Source: Comamonas testosteroni (GTDB taxonomy: Bacteria; Pseudomonadota; Gammaproteobacteria; Burkholderiales; Burkholderiaceae_C). From it: a DNA stretch of 64,000 bases. The notes below the pieces were generated by a model, which saw only the letters and a list, made by a program, of their open reading frames with translations, did not search any database and was not told the DNA's origin. The translations under genes and the position numbers were made by a program. The DNA lies in NCBI GenBank assembly GCA_008727115.1, contig CP044131.1:1054001-1118000 (forward strand). The letters run 5' to 3'. Positions 36,517-48,232 of this stretch are shown here, piece by piece; position 1 is the first letter of the stretch, and each line of letters opens with the position of its first letter.

Positions 36517-37004
36517 TTACCGAAGCGACCAGAGAACGCTTTGCGCGTGAGGTGGCAAAGTATCCGGCTGACCAGAAGCAGTCTGCCGTCATGGCTTGCC
36601 TGTCTATCGTGCAGCAGGAGCAGGGCTGGGTCAGCCAGGAAAGCGAGGCAGTGATTGCCGAGGTTCTGGATATGCCCGAGATTGCGGTGCACGAAGTCAC
36701 CACTTTCTACAACATGTACAACCAGCAGCCTGTTGGCAAGTACAAGCTGAACGTCTGCACCAACCTGCCATGCCAGCTGCGTGACGGCTACAAGGCTTTG
36801 CACCATCTTGAGCACAAGCTGGGCATCAAGATGGGCGAGACTACGGCCGATGGCCTGTTCACGCTGCAGCAGTCTGAATGCCTGGGTGCTTGCGCTGATG
36901 CGCCTGTGATGCTGGTGAACGACCGCTGCATGTGCAGCTTCATGAGCAATGAAAAGCTCGATGAATTGGTCGACGGCCTGCGCGCATCGGAGGGCAAGGC
37001 ATGA
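36513..37004 (+). CDS. nuoE: NADH-quinone oxidoreductase subunit E
   Basis: 24-kDa-type subunit holding the [2Fe-2S] cluster N1a, part of the NADH-oxidising module. The four ligands are seen in [11 protein letters not shown] and in [11 protein letters not shown]. Length is 163 residues. Both ends overlap neighbours by four bases (ATGA), which points to coupled translation with nuoD and nuoF. Confidence 0.97.
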   Translation: MITEATRERFAREVAKYPADQKQSAVMACLSIVQQEQGWVSQESEAVIAEVLDMPEIAVHEVTTFYNMYNQQPVGKYKLNVCTNLPCQLRDGYKALHHLEHKLGIKMGETTADGLFTLQQSECLGACADAPVMLVNDRCMCSFMSNEKLDELVDGLRASEGKA

Positions 37005-38365
37005 GCACGATTCTGAACAATCCTGCAGCCAACTCCGTGCTGGCTAAGTTTGCATCGTCTGGCGTTGAGACCTGCTTTCATGATCGCCATATCGAGCCGC
37101 AAATTTATGCGGGTCTGAATGGTAGCAACTGGTCCATCAAGGACTATGAAGCGCGTGGCGGCTATCAGGCTCTGCGCAAGTTGCTGGGCAAGGACGGCGG
37201 CGAAGGGCTGACACAAGATCAGGTCATCGCGACGCTCAAGGAATCCGGCCTGCGCGGCCGCGGCGGTGCGGGCTTTCCCACGGGTCTGAAGTGGAGCTTC
37301 ATGCCCCGTCAGTTTCCTGGTCAGAAGCATCTGGTCTGCAACTCGGACGAGGGCGAGCCAGGAACTTGCAAGGATCGCGACATCCTGATGTTCAACCCGC
37401 ACATCGTGATCGAAGGCATGATCATTGCCGCCTTCGCGATGGGTATCAGCATTGGCTACAACTACATCCACGGTGAAATCTTCCAGGTCTATGAGCGCTT
37501 TGAAGCAGCTCTGGAAGAAGCCCGCGCAGCAGGCTATCTGGGTGACAACATCCTGGGCAGCAGCTTCAGCTTCCAGTTGCACGCGCACCATGGCTTTGGC
37601 GCCTATATCTGTGGTGAGGAAACCGCGCTGCTGGAATCGCTGGAAGGTAAGAAGGGCCAACCCCGCTTCAAGCCACCGTTCCCAGCCAGCTTCGGTCTGT
37701 ACGGCAAGCCTACGACCATCAACAACACCGAAACTTTTGCAGCAGTGCCTTGGATCATCCGCAACGGTGGTCAGGCCTATCTCGAATGCGGCAAGCCCAA
37801 TAATGGTGGCACCAAGATCTTCTCGGTCAGCGGTGACGTGAACCTGCCCGGTAACTATGAAGTGCCTATGGGGACACCTTTCAGCAAGCTGTTGGAACTC
37901 GCCGGCGGTGTGCGTACGGGTCGCAAGCTCAAGGCCGTGATCCCTGGTGGCTCCTCGTCGCCAGTGCTGCCTGCCGACATCATCATGGATTGCACGATGG
38001 ACTATGACTCCATCTCCAAGGCAGGCTCCATGCTGGGTTCGGGTGCTGTGATCGTGATGGACGATTCACGTGACATGGTCGAGTGCCTGCTGCGTCTGTC
38101 GTACTTCTATTCTCACGAGTCCTGCGGGCAGTGCACGCCTTGCCGTGAAGGCACTGGCTGGCTGTGGCGCGTGGTGAATCGTATTCAGCACGGTCAAGGC
38201 CGTCCGGAAGATATCGAGCTGTTGGACTCGGTATCCGTGAACATCATGGGCCGCACCATCTGTGCGCTCGGCGATGCGGCAGCCATGCCTGTTCGCGCCA
38301 TGATCAAGCACTTCCGCCACGAGTTTGAAGCGAAGATCCAGAACGCTTCCAAGCAGGCCGCATAA
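37001..38365 (+). CDS. nuoF: NADH-quinone oxidoreductase subunit F
   Basis: 51-kDa-type subunit that binds NADH and FMN and carries cluster N3. The nucleotide-binding loop is [15 protein letters not shown], the FMN site includes [15 protein letters not shown], and the cluster ligands are in [11 protein letters not shown] with a later Cys in [11 protein letters not shown]. Length is 454 residues. Confidence 0.98.
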   Translation: MSTILNNPAANSVLAKFASSGVETCFHDRHIEPQIYAGLNGSNWSIKDYEARGGYQALRKLLGKDGGEGLTQDQVIATLKESGLRGRGGAGFPTGLKWSFMPRQFPGQKHLVCNSDEGEPGTCKDRDILMFNPHIVIEGMIIAAFAMGISIGYNYIHGEIFQVYERFEAALEEARAAGYLGDNILGSSFSFQLHAHHGFGAYICGEETALLESLEGKKGQPRFKPPFPASFGLYGKPTTINNTETFAAVPWIIRNGGQAYLECGKPNNGGTKIFSVSGDVNLPGNYEVPMGTPFSKLLELAGGVRTGRKLKAVIPGGSSSPVLPADIIMDCTMDYDSISKAGSMLGSGAVIVMDDSRDMVECLLRLSYFYSHESCGQCTPCREGTGWLWRVVNRIQHGQGRPEDIELLDSVSVNIMGRTICALGDAAAMPVRAMIKHFRHEFEAKIQNASKQAA

Positions 38366-38388
38366 GCGCCTGATCGCGAGACAAGCAT

Positions 38389-40506
38389 ATGGTTGAAATT
38401 GAACTGGACGGAAAAAAGGTAGAGGTCTCGGAAGGCAGCATGGTCATGCATGCTGCCGAAAAGGCCGGCACCTACATTCCTCACTTCTGCTACCACAAGA
38501 AGCTTTCCATTGCGGCTAACTGCCGCATGTGCCTTGTGGATGTTGAGAAGGCTCCCAAGCCCATGCCCGCCTGCGCCACGCCTGTGACGCAAGGCATGAT
38601 CGTGCGAACCAAGAGCGAAAAGGCCATCAAGGCCCAGCAGTCGGTGATGGAGTTCTTGCTCATCAATCACCCGCTGGACTGCCCCATTTGCGACCAAGGC
38701 GGCGAATGCCAGCTTCAGGACTTGGCGGTAGGCTATGGCGCAGGCTCTTCTCGTTACGAAGAAGAGAAGCGCGTGGTGCCCGTGAAGGACGTGGGGCCGC
38801 TGATTTCCATGCAGGAAATGAGCCGCTGTATCCACTGCACCCGTTGTGTGCGCTTTGGCCAGGAAGTGGCCGGCATCATGGAACTGGGCATGATTCACCG
38901 CGGTGAACATTCCGAGATCACCACGGTGACAGGCGACACTGTTGACTCCGAGCTGTCGGGCAACATGATCGATATCTGCCCTGTGGGCGCGTTGACCAGC
39001 AAGCCTTTCCGCTACAGCGCCCGTACCTGGGAACTGTCGCGCCGCAAGTCGGTGTCTCCCCATGACTCCACTGGTGCTAACCTGATTGTTCAGGTCAAGA
39101 ACCACAAGGTCATGCGCGTTGTGCCTTTCGAGAACGAAGAGGTCAACGAGTGCTGGATTGCCGATCGTGATCGTTTCTCCTACGAAGCACTGAACAGCGA
39201 AGAGCGCCTCACCAAGCCCATGCTCAAGCAGGGCGGTGTGTGGAAGGAAGTCGACTGGCAGACAGCTCTGGAATACGTGGCCAATGGCCTGCAGCAGATC
39301 AAGAACGACCATGGCGCCAGCGCCATCGGTACTCTGGTCAGCCCCCACAGCACGGTGGAAGAGCTGTATCTGGCTGGCAAGCTGGTGCGCGGCATTGGTA
39401 GCGAGAACATCGACTACCGTCTGCGCAATGCTGACTTCACCGCTGCGCAAGGCGTGCAGTGGCTGGGTCTGCCTATCGCAGCGCTGAGCCAGCTGCAGTC
39501 TGCTCTGATCGTGGGTTCCAACCTGCGCAAGGACCATCCGCTGTTCGCGCAGCGTATCCGTCAGGCCGCCAAGGCAGGCTGCAAGGTCTTCTCCATCAAC
39601 GAACGCGTGTACGACTGGGCTCTGCCCGTCAACGCTTCCGTGGTTGCTGCTGGTGACTGGGCGCAAGCTCTGGCGGATGTAGCCGCCGCTGTTGCCGAAG
39701 CCAAGGGCGTAACTGCACCTGTGGCAGGCCAAGCACATGATGAAGCCAAGGCGATTGCTGCTGCGCTGCTGGCGGGCGAGCAAAAGGCGGTGCTGCTGGG
39801 TAATGCCGCTGCTCACCACGCTCAGGCCTCGACTCTGCTGGCTGTTGCCAACTGGATTGGCGAGCAGACCGGCGCGTCTGTGGGCTACCTGACCGAAGCC
39901 GCCAACACTGTGGGCGCGCAATGGGTCAAGGCAGTTCCTGCTGCCGGTGGCATGAATGCGGCCCAGATGCTGTCTGGCAACATCAAGGCAGCCATCTTGC
40001 TGAACAACGAACCCGAGTTCGACAGCGCTGCTGGCAAGGCTGCCATCGCTGGTCTGAACAAGGCCGAGATGATTGTCACGCTGAGCCCGTTCAAGGCGAA
40101 CATGGAATTCAGCGATGTGCTGCTGCCCATCGCTCCGTTCACCGAAACATCGGGCAGCTTCGTCAATGCTGAAGGCCGTGTGCAGAGCTTCCACGCTGTG
40201 GTCAAGCCTCTGGCAGACACCCGTCCTGCATGGAAGGTACTGCGCGTGCTGGCCAACCTGATGGGTGTTCAGGGCGTGGACTACGAAACATCTCAGGATG
40301 TGCTGGCCGCTGCCACCAATGGAGCAGTTCAAGTGCCTGCCAATGTGCTGAACAACACGGCCAAGGCAGTGAGCGCTGTGGCTGCTGGCAATGTGGCAGC
40401 TCCTGTGGTCGCAAGCATCTATCAGCTCGACAGCATTGTGCGCCGCGCTACGTCGCTGCAATTGACGGCTGACGCTCGTCAGGTTCGTGAGGGAGGCGCC
40501 GCATGA
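38389..40506 (+). CDS. nuoG: NADH-quinone oxidoreductase subunit G
   Basis: 75-kDa-type subunit with several iron-sulfur clusters. N-terminal [2Fe-2S] ligands are in [19 protein letters not shown] and PACATPV. The His-Cys3 cluster follows in [18 protein letters not shown], and the [4Fe-4S] ligands in [11 protein letters not shown]. The rest is a molybdopterin-oxidoreductase-like domain without cofactor. At 705 residues it is shorter than the E. coli protein, as in other betaproteobacteria. ATGA overlap with nuoH. Confidence 0.97.
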   Translation: MVEIELDGKKVEVSEGSMVMHAAEKAGTYIPHFCYHKKLSIAANCRMCLVDVEKAPKPMPACATPVTQGMIVRTKSEKAIKAQQSVMEFLLINHPLDCPICDQGGECQLQDLAVGYGAGSSRYEEEKRVVPVKDVGPLISMQEMSRCIHCTRCVRFGQEVAGIMELGMIHRGEHSEITTVTGDTVDSELSGNMIDICPVGALTSKPFRYSARTWELSRRKSVSPHDSTGANLIVQVKNHKVMRVVPFENEEVNECWIADRDRFSYEALNSEERLTKPMLKQGGVWKEVDWQTALEYVANGLQQIKNDHGASAIGTLVSPHSTVEELYLAGKLVRGIGSENIDYRLRNADFTAAQGVQWLGLPIAALSQLQSALIVGSNLRKDHPLFAQRIRQAAKAGCKVFSINERVYDWALPVNASVVAAGDWAQALADVAAAVAEAKGVTAPVAGQAHDEAKAIAAALLAGEQKAVLLGNAAAHHAQASTLLAVANWIGEQTGASVGYLTEAANTVGAQWVKAVPAAGGMNAAQMLSGNIKAAILLNNEPEFDSAAGKAAIAGLNKAEMIVTLSPFKANMEFSDVLLPIAPFTETSGSFVNAEGRVQSFHAVVKPLADTRPAWKVLRVLANLMGVQGVDYETSQDVLAAATNGAVQVPANVLNNTAKAVSAVAAGNVAAPVVASIYQLDSIVRRATSLQLTADARQVREGGAA

Positions 40507-41579
40507 TCGACGCATTGAAAGCTTGGGGCCTCGGTCTGTCCGCTGCCCCCTTCTGGACCGACGTGGCATGGCCCGTCATCTGGATTTTGCTGGGCATCGT
40601 GGCCATCGTGGCTCCGCTGATGGGTGCTGTGGCTTACCTGACTCTGTGGGAGCGTAAGCTGCTGGGCTTCATGCAAATCCGCTTCGGCCCCAACCGCGTG
40701 GGTCCCATGGGTCTGCTGCAGCCTCTGGCCGACGGCCTGAAGCTGCTGACCAAGGAGCTGATTCAGCCTACCGCCGCTGCCAAGGGACTGTTCTATGTTG
40801 GCCCCATCATGGCCATCATGCCGGCCCTGGCTGCCTGGGTGGTGATTCCTTTTGCTCCCGACGTGGCCCTGGCCAACGTGAATGCCGGCTTGCTGCTGCT
40901 GATGGCCATTACTTCGATTGAAGTCTATGGCGTGATCATTGCGGGCTGGGCTTCGAACTCCAAGTACGCCTTCCTGGGTGCACTGCGTGCTTCGGCCCAG
41001 ATGGTGAGCTATGAAATCGCACTGGGCTTCTGCTTCTTGGTGGTCATCATGGTCTCCGGAAGCATGAACCTGAGCGAAATCGTGATGGGACAAAGCCGTG
41101 GCCAGTTTGCATCCATGGGCATGAGTTTCCTGTCCTGGAACTGGTTGCCCCTGCTGCCTATCTTCATCGTCTACCTGATTTCGTCTGTTGCTGAAGTCAA
41201 TCGTCACCCGTTTGACGTGGTGGAAGGTGAAGCGGAAATCGTGGCCGGTCACATGGTCGAGTACTCCGGCATGGGCTTTGCGGTCTTCTTCCTGGCGGAA
41301 TACGCAAGCATGTGGCTGGTGTCCATCCTGGCGGTGATCCTGTTCCTGGGCGGCTGGTTGCCTCCCGTGGACTTCCTGGGCTTCATCCCAGGCTGGATCT
41401 GGCTGGCGATCAAGACCTTCCTGGTGGTGTCGTGCTTCATCTGGATTCGCGCTACCTTCCCTCGCTTCCGTTATGACCAGATCATGCGTCTGGGCTGGAA
41501 GATCTTCATTCCCGTCACCCTGGTGTGGCTGGTGGTAGTGGGTGCTTGGCTGTACTCGCCCTGGAACATCTGGAACTAA
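40503..41579 (+). CDS. nuoH: NADH-quinone oxidoreductase subunit H
   Basis: Membrane subunit that joins the peripheral and membrane arms and lines the quinone channel. Its 358 residues have eight or so transmembrane helices. Signature stretches are [20 protein letters not shown] and [20 protein letters not shown]. Its start overlaps nuoG by four bases. Confidence 0.98.
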   Translation: MIDALKAWGLGLSAAPFWTDVAWPVIWILLGIVAIVAPLMGAVAYLTLWERKLLGFMQIRFGPNRVGPMGLLQPLADGLKLLTKELIQPTAAAKGLFYVGPIMAIMPALAAWVVIPFAPDVALANVNAGLLLLMAITSIEVYGVIIAGWASNSKYAFLGALRASAQMVSYEIALGFCFLVVIMVSGSMNLSEIVMGQSRGQFASMGMSFLSWNWLPLLPIFIVYLISSVAEVNRHPFDVVEGEAEIVAGHMVEYSGMGFAVFFLAEYASMWLVSILAVILFLGGWLPPVDFLGFIPGWIWLAIKTFLVVSCFIWIRATFPRFRYDQIMRLGWKIFIPVTLVWLVVVGAWLYSPWNIWN

Positions 41580-41590
41580 GCGGAGTACGT

Positions 41591-42100
41591 ATGTCTGCAG
41601 TCGCTGCAACTCCTTTCTCGTTTAAGGATTTCCTCAAGAGCTTCATGCTCTGGGAACTGGCCAAGGGCATGGCCCTGACTGGTCGCTACACCTTCCGTCG
41701 CAAGATCACGGTGCAGTTCCCTGAGGAAAAAACACCTCAGTCGCCACGCTTCCGTGGCCTGCACGCCCTGCGCCGTTATGACAACGGCGAAGAGCGCTGC
41801 ATTGCCTGCAAGCTGTGCGAGGCCGTGTGCCCCGCCATGGCCATCACCATCGAATCCGATGTGCGTGATGACGGCTCACGCCGTACCACGCGCTACGACA
41901 TCGATCTGACCAAGTGCATCTTTTGCGGCTTCTGCGAAGAAAGCTGCCCGGTGGACTCCATCGTCGAGACGCACATCTTCGAATACCACGGCGAAAAGCG
42001 CGGTGACCTCTACTTCACCAAGGACATGCTCCTGGCGGTGGGTGACCGTTATGAAACCGAGATTGCTGCCAACAAGGCGGCCGACGCCAAGTACCGCTGA
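41591..42100 (+). CDS. nuoI: NADH-quinone oxidoreductase subunit I
   Basis: Ferredoxin-like subunit with two [4Fe-4S] clusters (N6a and N6b). The ligands are [12 protein letters not shown] and [12 protein letters not shown]. The 169-residue form starts at ATG 41591 after GCGGAGTACGT; an in-frame opening from 41525 lies inside nuoH and is rejected. Confidence 0.97.
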   Translation: MSAVAATPFSFKDFLKSFMLWELAKGMALTGRYTFRRKITVQFPEEKTPQSPRFRGLHALRRYDNGEERCIACKLCEAVCPAMAITIESDVRDDGSRRTTRYDIDLTKCIFCGFCEESCPVDSIVETHIFEYHGEKRGDLYFTKDMLLAVGDRYETEIAANKAADAKYR

Positions 42101-42134
42101 AGCGGCTCCTTGATCACTTGAAAAGATTCGATCC

Positions 42135-42809
42135 ATGGACGCCAAAACTGGTTTTTTCTATCTGTTCTCGGTCGTGCTGCTGTTTGCAGCCTTCCGGGTT
42201 GTCACGGCTCGCAACCCTGTGCATGCCGTGCTCAATCTGATTCTGGCCTTCTCGCAGGCAGCAGCTATCTGGCTGTTGCTCAAGGCTGAATTCCTGGGCA
42301 TTGCCCTGGTGCTGGTCTATCTGGGCGCTGTGATGGTGCTGTTCCTGTTCGTGGTCATGATGCTCGATATCCGTATCGACTCGATGCGCCGCGGTTTCTG
42401 GAAGCACTTTCCATTCGCTGCCTTGATTGGGGTGCTGATTGCCTTTGAAATGGGCATGGTGCTGATGGGCGGCTTCGGCGATGTCGAAGAAGCCAAGGCT
42501 GCTGGTGCGACGATCGTCAACGCAGCAGGTCAGACCGTTCCTTATTCAAACACCCATGCACTGGGCAAGCTGCTGTATACGGAGTACCTGTACCCCGTTG
42601 AAATCGCAGCCGTGATCTTGCTGGTGGCCATGATTGCTGCCATTGCCCTGACGCTGCGCAAGCGCAAGGACAGCAAGGCCATGAATCCCGCTGATCAAAT
42701 TCGCGTGCGTGCATCTGACCGCCTCAAGCTGGTCAAGGTCGAGGTGACCAAGCCTGCACAAAAGCCTGACGCCGAAGCTGAGGCGTCTGCAGTGGAGACA
42801 AAAGCATGA
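42135..42809 (+). CDS. nuoJ: NADH-quinone oxidoreductase subunit J
   Basis: Membrane subunit with five transmembrane helices. The third helix region [18 protein letters not shown] is the conserved core. The 224 residues include a hydrophilic tail rich in Lys, Ala and Glu, usual in this group. Overlaps nuoK by four bases. Confidence 0.97.
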   Translation: MDAKTGFFYLFSVVLLFAAFRVVTARNPVHAVLNLILAFSQAAAIWLLLKAEFLGIALVLVYLGAVMVLFLFVVMMLDIRIDSMRRGFWKHFPFAALIGVLIAFEMGMVLMGGFGDVEEAKAAGATIVNAAGQTVPYSNTHALGKLLYTEYLYPVEIAAVILLVAMIAAIALTLRKRKDSKAMNPADQIRVRASDRLKLVKVEVTKPAQKPDAEAEASAVETKA

Positions 42810-43114
42810 CATTGACTTTGGGCCACTTCCTGACGCTGGGTGCCATGCTGTTTGCACTCGCCGTGGTTGGCATTTTTCTGAACCGCAAGAACCTGATCGT
42901 CTTGCTCATGTCCATTGAGCTGATGCTCTTGGCTGTGAACACGAACTTCGTGGCGTTCTCCAGCTATCTGGGCGACATGCACGGCCAGGTGTTCGTGTTT
43001 TTCATCCTGACGGTGGCGGCTGCTGAAGCAGCTATTGGTCTGGCGATCTTGGTGCTGCTGTTCCGTAACAAGACAAGCATCAATGCGGAAGATCTCAACA
43101 CCCTCAAGGGTTGA
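42806..43114 (+). CDS. nuoK: NADH-quinone oxidoreductase subunit K
   Basis: Small three-helix membrane subunit homologous to MrpC, 102 residues. The conserved membrane Glu lie in [12 protein letters not shown] and [12 protein letters not shown], part of the proton path. Confidence 0.98.
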   Translation: MTLTLGHFLTLGAMLFALAVVGIFLNRKNLIVLLMSIELMLLAVNTNFVAFSSYLGDMHGQVFVFFILTVAAAEAAIGLAILVLLFRNKTSINAEDLNTLKG

Positions 43115-43144
43115 GTCCGCCGTAACTTGCAAGGTTCTCAAGAA

Positions 43145-45166
43145 ATGAGTCAAACCCTTTCTGCATCCATGCTGCTGGCGGTGCCTCTGGCCCCGCTGGT
43201 CGGCTCCTTACTCGCGGGTATCTGGGGCACGGCCTTTGGCGGCAACAAGATCGGTCGTACCGGTAGCAGCTCCCTGACGATTCTGGGCGTGTTGGTAGCC
43301 TTCGTTCTGTCGGCACTTACGTTCCAGGCTGTTGTTTTTGACGGCGTAAAGTTCAACGAAACCATCTATACATGGATGGTTGTCGGAGGCCTGAAGATGG
43401 AGGTCGGTTTCCTGATCGACTCCATCACAGCCATGATGATGTGCGTGGTGACCTTTGTGTCGCTGATGGTTCACATCTACACCATGGGCTATATGGAAGA
43501 GGATGACGGCTACAACCGTTTCTTCTCCTATATCTCGCTGTTCACCTTCTCCATGTTGATGCTTGTGATGAGCAACAACCTGCTGCAGCTGTTCTTCGGC
43601 TGGGAAGCCGTGGGTCTGGTGTCCTATCTGCTGATCGGTTTCTACTACAAGAAGTCCACAGCCATCTTCGCCAACATGAAGGCCTTCCTGGTCAACCGTG
43701 TGGGTGACTTTGGTTTCATCTTGGGTATTGGCCTGATCGCTGCCTACACCGGCACGCTGAACTACACGGAAATCTTTGCCAAGCTGCCAGAGATCCAGAA
43801 CACCCAGTTGCCCGGCACGGGCTGGATGCTGGTGACTGTGACAGCGATTTGCCTGTTCATTGGCGCGATGGGCAAGTCGGCTCAGTTCCCTCTGCACGCC
43901 TGGCTGCCAGACTCCATGGAAGGCCCCACACCTATCTCCGCGCTGATTCACGCGGCGACCATGGTGACGGCTGGTATCTTCATGGTGTCGCGCATGTCGC
44001 CGCTGTACGAGCTGTCGGATACGGCGCTGAACTTCATCCTGGTGATCGGCTCCATCACGGCACTGTTCATGGGTATCCTGGGCATCATCCAGAACGACAT
44101 CAAGCGCGTGATCGCGTACTCCACGCTGTCTCAGCTGGGTTACATGACCATCGCTCTGGGCGTGTCGGCTTACTCCGTGTCCGTGTTCCACCTGATGACT
44201 CACGCCTTCTTCAAGGCGCTGCTGTTCCTCGGTGCTGGTTCCGTGATCATGGGTATGCACCACAATCAGGACATCCGCTGGATGGGTGGCGTGCGCAAGT
44301 ACATGCCCATCACCTGGATCACCTTCCTGCTGGGTAACCTTGCGTTGATCGGTACACCGTTCTTCTCGGGCTTCTACTCGAAGGACGCCATCATCGAGGC
44401 AGTTCACGCTTCCAACCTGCCTGCTTCTGGCTTTGCCAATTTTGCAGTGCTGGCTGGCGTGTTCATCACGGCTTTCTACTCGTTCCGTCTGTACTTCATC
44501 GTGTTCCACGGTAAGGAGCGCTACGACCAGAACCCCGATGCGCATCACGATGACCACCACGGTCATGGTCACGATGCCAAGCCCCATGAGTCGCCTCTGG
44601 TGGTGACCGGCCCCCTGATGCTGCTGGCCATTCCTTCGGTGGTGATCGGTGCGATTGCCCTGATGCCCATGCTGTTTGGCGACTTCTTCAAGGGCGTGAT
44701 CTACGTCGATGGCTCCAAGCATGGTGCCATGGCTGAGCTGGCAGAAAAGATTCACGGCTGGGTGCCCATGGCACTGCATGGCTTCCAGACTGCGCCTTTC
44801 TGGCTGGCTCTGGCGGGTGTGCTGGTCTCCTATGTGTTCTACATGGTCAAGCCTGAAATTCCTGCTGCCATCATGGCTTTCTCCAAGAAGATTGGCCTGT
44901 ACCAGGTTCTGGAAGGAAAGTACGGCGTGGACTGGGTGTACGAGAACATCTTTGCCCGCGGTGCTCGTGCCTTCGGTACGGTCTTCTGGAAGGTGGGCGA
45001 TCAGGCCATCATCGACGGTGCTGTCGTCAACGGCTCCTGGAAGCTCATGGCCAAGTTTGGTCAATGGATTCGCGGCCTGCAAACAGGCTATCTCTATCAC
45101 TACGCGTTGGTCATGCTGCTGGGTATCGTTGCCCTCATGACGTACTTCGTGTGGCTCAACAAGTAG
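43145..45166 (+). CDS. nuoL: NADH-quinone oxidoreductase subunit L
   Basis: Largest antiporter-like proton-pumping subunit, 673 residues with about 16 helices and the long lateral helix at the C-terminus. Family stretches include FFGWEAVGLVSYLLIGF and PLHAWLPDSMEGPTPISA, with Lys and Glu of the channel. A His/Asp-rich loop (HHDDHHGHGHDAKPH) lies near residue 465. ATG 43145 is chosen over a TTG at 43127. Confidence 0.97.
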   Translation: MSQTLSASMLLAVPLAPLVGSLLAGIWGTAFGGNKIGRTGSSSLTILGVLVAFVLSALTFQAVVFDGVKFNETIYTWMVVGGLKMEVGFLIDSITAMMMCVVTFVSLMVHIYTMGYMEEDDGYNRFFSYISLFTFSMLMLVMSNNLLQLFFGWEAVGLVSYLLIGFYYKKSTAIFANMKAFLVNRVGDFGFILGIGLIAAYTGTLNYTEIFAKLPEIQNTQLPGTGWMLVTVTAICLFIGAMGKSAQFPLHAWLPDSMEGPTPISALIHAATMVTAGIFMVSRMSPLYELSDTALNFILVIGSITALFMGILGIIQNDIKRVIAYSTLSQLGYMTIALGVSAYSVSVFHLMTHAFFKALLFLGAGSVIMGMHHNQDIRWMGGVRKYMPITWITFLLGNLALIGTPFFSGFYSKDAIIEAVHASNLPASGFANFAVLAGVFITAFYSFRLYFIVFHGKERYDQNPDAHHDDHHGHGHDAKPHESPLVVTGPLMLLAIPSVVIGAIALMPMLFGDFFKGVIYVDGSKHGAMAELAEKIHGWVPMALHGFQTAPFWLALAGVLVSYVFYMVKPEIPAAIMAFSKKIGLYQVLEGKYGVDWVYENIFARGARAFGTVFWKVGDQAIIDGAVVNGSWKLMAKFGQWIRGLQTGYLYHYALVMLLGIVALMTYFVWLNK

Positions 45167-45182
45167 TAGGGGAAGAACAAAA

Positions 45183-46658
45183 ATGGGTTTGTTGAGTCTT
45201 TCTATCTGGGTGCCGATTGCCTTTGGCGCCCTCCTGCTGGCCTTCAGCAAAGAAGGGCAGGCCAACGCAGTGCGCTGGCTGGCCCTGATTGGTGCGCTGA
45301 TTGGCTTTGCGGTGACCATTCCTCTGATCACCGGCTTTGACACCACGACTGCCAACATGCAGTTTGTGGAGAACGTGCTCTGGATCGAGCGCTTCAACAT
45401 CCACTACCACCTGGGCGTGGATGGCATCTCCATGTGGTTTGTGCCACTGACAGCCTTCATCACGGTCATCGTGGTGATTGCCTCCTGGGCCAACATCACC
45501 GAGCGCGTGAACCAGTACATGGGCGCCTTCCTGATCCTCTCGGGTCTGATGATCGGTGTGTTCGCAGCTCTGGACGGCATGCTGTTCTACGTGTTCTTTG
45601 AAGCAACTCTGATCCCGATGTATCTGATCATCGGTATCTGGGGCGGCCCGAACCGTATCTACGCTGCCTTCAAGTTCTTCCTGTACACCCTGATGGGCTC
45701 GCTGCTCACGCTGGTTGCCCTGATCTATCTGTACACCCAGTCGGGTGGCAGCTTCGAGATCCTGGACTGGCACAAGCTGCCCCTGTCCGGCACGGCACAG
45801 ACGCTGATCTTCTTTGCCTTCTTCGCGGCTTTCGCTGTGAAGGTGCCCATGTTCCCCGTGCACACCTGGCTGCCAGACGTTCACGTGGAAGCGCCTACCG
45901 GTGGTTCCGCCGTGCTGGCCGCCATCATGCTGAAGCTCGGTGCCTACGGATTCCTGCGCTTCTCGCTGCCCATCGCTCCCGATGCCGCTCATGAGTGGTC
46001 TGGCCTGATGATCACGCTGTCGCTGATCGCCGTGATCTACGTGGGTGTGGTGGCTCTGGTCCAGCGCGACATGAAGAAACTGGTGGCTTACTCGTCCGTC
46101 GCTCACATGGGCTTTGTGACTCTGGGCTTCTTCATGTTCAACAGCCTGGGCATTGCCGGCGGTCTGATCCAGATGATTGCCCACGGCTTCGTGTCCGGCG
46201 CCATGTTCCTGTGCATTGGCGTGCTGTACGACCGCGTGCACTCGCGTGAAATCGCCGCTTACGGCGGTGTGGTCAACACCATGCCCAAGTTCGCAGCCTT
46301 TGCCCTGCTGTTTGCCATGGCCAACTGCGGTCTGCCTGCTACTGCCGGTTTTGTCGGCGAGTGGATGGTGATTCTGGGCGCTGTGGAATACAACTTCTGG
46401 ATCGGTCTGGGCGCAGCAACCGCTCTGATCTTTGGTGCTGCCTACACCCTGTGGATGTACAAGCGCGTTTACCTGGGTCCTGTGGGCAACGACCATGTGG
46501 CCGAGCTCAAGGACATCAACTGCCGCGAGTTCCTGGTACTGGGCGTGCTGGCTGTGGCCGTGCTGGCCATGGGCCTGTATCCCAAGCCCTTCACCGATGT
46601 GATGGACGTGTCTGTGGCTGAGCTCATCAAGCATGTGGCTGTGAGCAAGCTCAACTGA
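45183..46658 (+). CDS. nuoM: NADH-quinone oxidoreductase subunit M
   Basis: Second antiporter-like proton-pumping subunit, 491 residues, about 14 helices. Channel residues are in FFEATLIPMYLIIGIWGG and VKVPMFPVHTWLPDVHVEAP. GGGGAAGAA lies just before the ATG. Confidence 0.98.
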   Translation: MGLLSLSIWVPIAFGALLLAFSKEGQANAVRWLALIGALIGFAVTIPLITGFDTTTANMQFVENVLWIERFNIHYHLGVDGISMWFVPLTAFITVIVVIASWANITERVNQYMGAFLILSGLMIGVFAALDGMLFYVFFEATLIPMYLIIGIWGGPNRIYAAFKFFLYTLMGSLLTLVALIYLYTQSGGSFEILDWHKLPLSGTAQTLIFFAFFAAFAVKVPMFPVHTWLPDVHVEAPTGGSAVLAAIMLKLGAYGFLRFSLPIAPDAAHEWSGLMITLSLIAVIYVGVVALVQRDMKKLVAYSSVAHMGFVTLGFFMFNSLGIAGGLIQMIAHGFVSGAMFLCIGVLYDRVHSREIAAYGGVVNTMPKFAAFALLFAMANCGLPATAGFVGEWMVILGAVEYNFWIGLGAATALIFGAAYTLWMYKRVYLGPVGNDHVAELKDINCREFLVLGVLAVAVLAMGLYPKPFTDVMDVSVAELIKHVAVSKLN

Positions 46659-46682
46659 CCCGACTGAAACGAGAGACACGAG

Positions 46683-48176
46683 ATGATTGACAACATCAGC
46701 TGGCTGGCGATTTACCCGGAGATCATTCTCCTGGTGATGGCCTGCGTCATCGCCTTGGTGGATTTGGGCGTGAAAAGCGCCCGCCGCACAGGTACCTATG
46801 TTCTGACCATGCTCACCCTGCTTGTCGTGGCGGTGATGCAAGGCATGTATGCCTCTAGTGGCAATACCTTCTACGGCTGGGGCAACATGGTTGTCTCGGA
46901 CGCCATGGGCAACTGGCTCAAGTGCTTCGCCACCGTTGCCATGATGATCACCATGGTCTATGGCCGCCCTTACGCGGCCGAGCGCGACATGCTGCGCGGT
47001 GGTGAGTTCTTCACCCTGTCCATGCTGTCGCTGCTGGGCATGTTCATCATGATCAGCGGCAACAACTTCCTGGTCCTGTATCTGGGCCTGGAGCTGCTGA
47101 CCCTGTCCAGCTACGCGCTGGTGGCACTGCGCCGTGACCATGAAGCTTCTGTCGAAGCCGCCATGAAGTACTTTGTACTGGGTGCCATGGCTTCCGGCTT
47201 CCTGCTGTACGGCATGTCCATGCTCTACGGTGCCACTGGCTCGCTGGATATTGGTCAAGTCTTCAAGGCCATCAACTCCGGTGAAATCAAGCATCAGGTT
47301 CTGGTCTTTGGTCTGGTCTTCGTGGTTGCAGGTCTGGCCTTCAAGCTGGGCGCGGTTCCCTTCCACATGTGGGTGCCCGACGTCTACCACGGTGCTCCTA
47401 CCGCCATCACCGCTCTGATCGGTGGCGCGCCCAAGCTGGCAGCTTTCGCAATGATCATCCGCCTGCTGGTGGACGGCTTGCTGCCACTGGCTATTGACTG
47501 GCAGCAGATGCTGATGGTTCTGGCCGTCTGCTCGCTGCTGGTGGGTAACCTGGCCGGTCTGCAGCAGACCAGCATCAAGCGCATGCTGGCTTACTCGACG
47601 ATTTCCCAGATGGGCTTTGTGCTGCTGGGTCTGATGTCGGGTGTGGTCGATGGCAAGGTCGATCCTGCAACGGTCGAGAACGCCTACAGCTCCGCCATGT
47701 TCTACATGGTGACCTATGTGCTGACCGCTCTGGCTGCCTTCGGCGTGATCTTGCTGCTGGCCCGCGAAGGCTTTGAAAGCGAAGAGATTGCTGATCTGGC
47801 CGGCCTGAACCAGCGCAGCCCGCTGTACGCTGGTGTGATGGCCATCTGCCTGTTCTCCATGGCCGGTATTCCTCCGCTGGTCGGCTTCTACGCCAAGCTG
47901 TCCGTGCTGCAGGCACTGATTGCATCGGGCAGCAGCCTGTACATCGGTCTGGCCGTGTTTGCCGTGATCATGTCGCTGATCGGTGCTTTCTATTACCTGC
48001 GAGTGGTCAAGGTCATGTACTTTGATGCTCCAATCACGGCTACCAGCGTGTCCGCTCCTCTGGATGTGCGCGTTGTGCTGACAATCAATGGTGCGCTGGT
48101 TCTGCTGCTGGGTATCTTGCCCGGCGGACTGATGGCCTTGTGCGCTGACGCTGTTGTGCGCGCCCTGGCTTCCTGA
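46683..48176 (+). CDS. nuoN: NADH-quinone oxidoreductase subunit N
   Basis: Third antiporter-like proton-pumping subunit, 497 residues. Typical stretches are [18 protein letters not shown] and [19 protein letters not shown]. It is the last nuo gene and is followed by a terminator within 12 bp. Confidence 0.98.
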   Translation: MIDNISWLAIYPEIILLVMACVIALVDLGVKSARRTGTYVLTMLTLLVVAVMQGMYASSGNTFYGWGNMVVSDAMGNWLKCFATVAMMITMVYGRPYAAERDMLRGGEFFTLSMLSLLGMFIMISGNNFLVLYLGLELLTLSSYALVALRRDHEASVEAAMKYFVLGAMASGFLLYGMSMLYGATGSLDIGQVFKAINSGEIKHQVLVFGLVFVVAGLAFKLGAVPFHMWVPDVYHGAPTAITALIGGAPKLAAFAMIIRLLVDGLLPLAIDWQQMLMVLAVCSLLVGNLAGLQQTSIKRMLAYSTISQMGFVLLGLMSGVVDGKVDPATVENAYSSAMFYMVTYVLTALAAFGVILLLAREGFESEEIADLAGLNQRSPLYAGVMAICLFSMAGIPPLVGFYAKLSVLQALIASGSSLYIGLAVFAVIMSLIGAFYYLRVVKVMYFDAPITATSVSAPLDVRVVLTINGALVLLLGILPGGLMALCADAVVRALAS

Positions 48177-48186
48177 TAAGACGAAT

Positions 48187-48218
48187 GCAGTGAGGGCTTG
48201 ATGCCCTCATTGCTTTTT
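48187..48218 (+). terminator. Rho-independent terminator after nuoN
   Basis: GCAGTGAGGGC and GCCCTCATTGC form an 11-bp stem (one G-T pair) with a 5-base loop, followed by TTTTT. It stands only 15 bases before the next start codon. Confidence 0.85.
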
Positions 48219-48232
48219 CTAGGATTGGCTTA

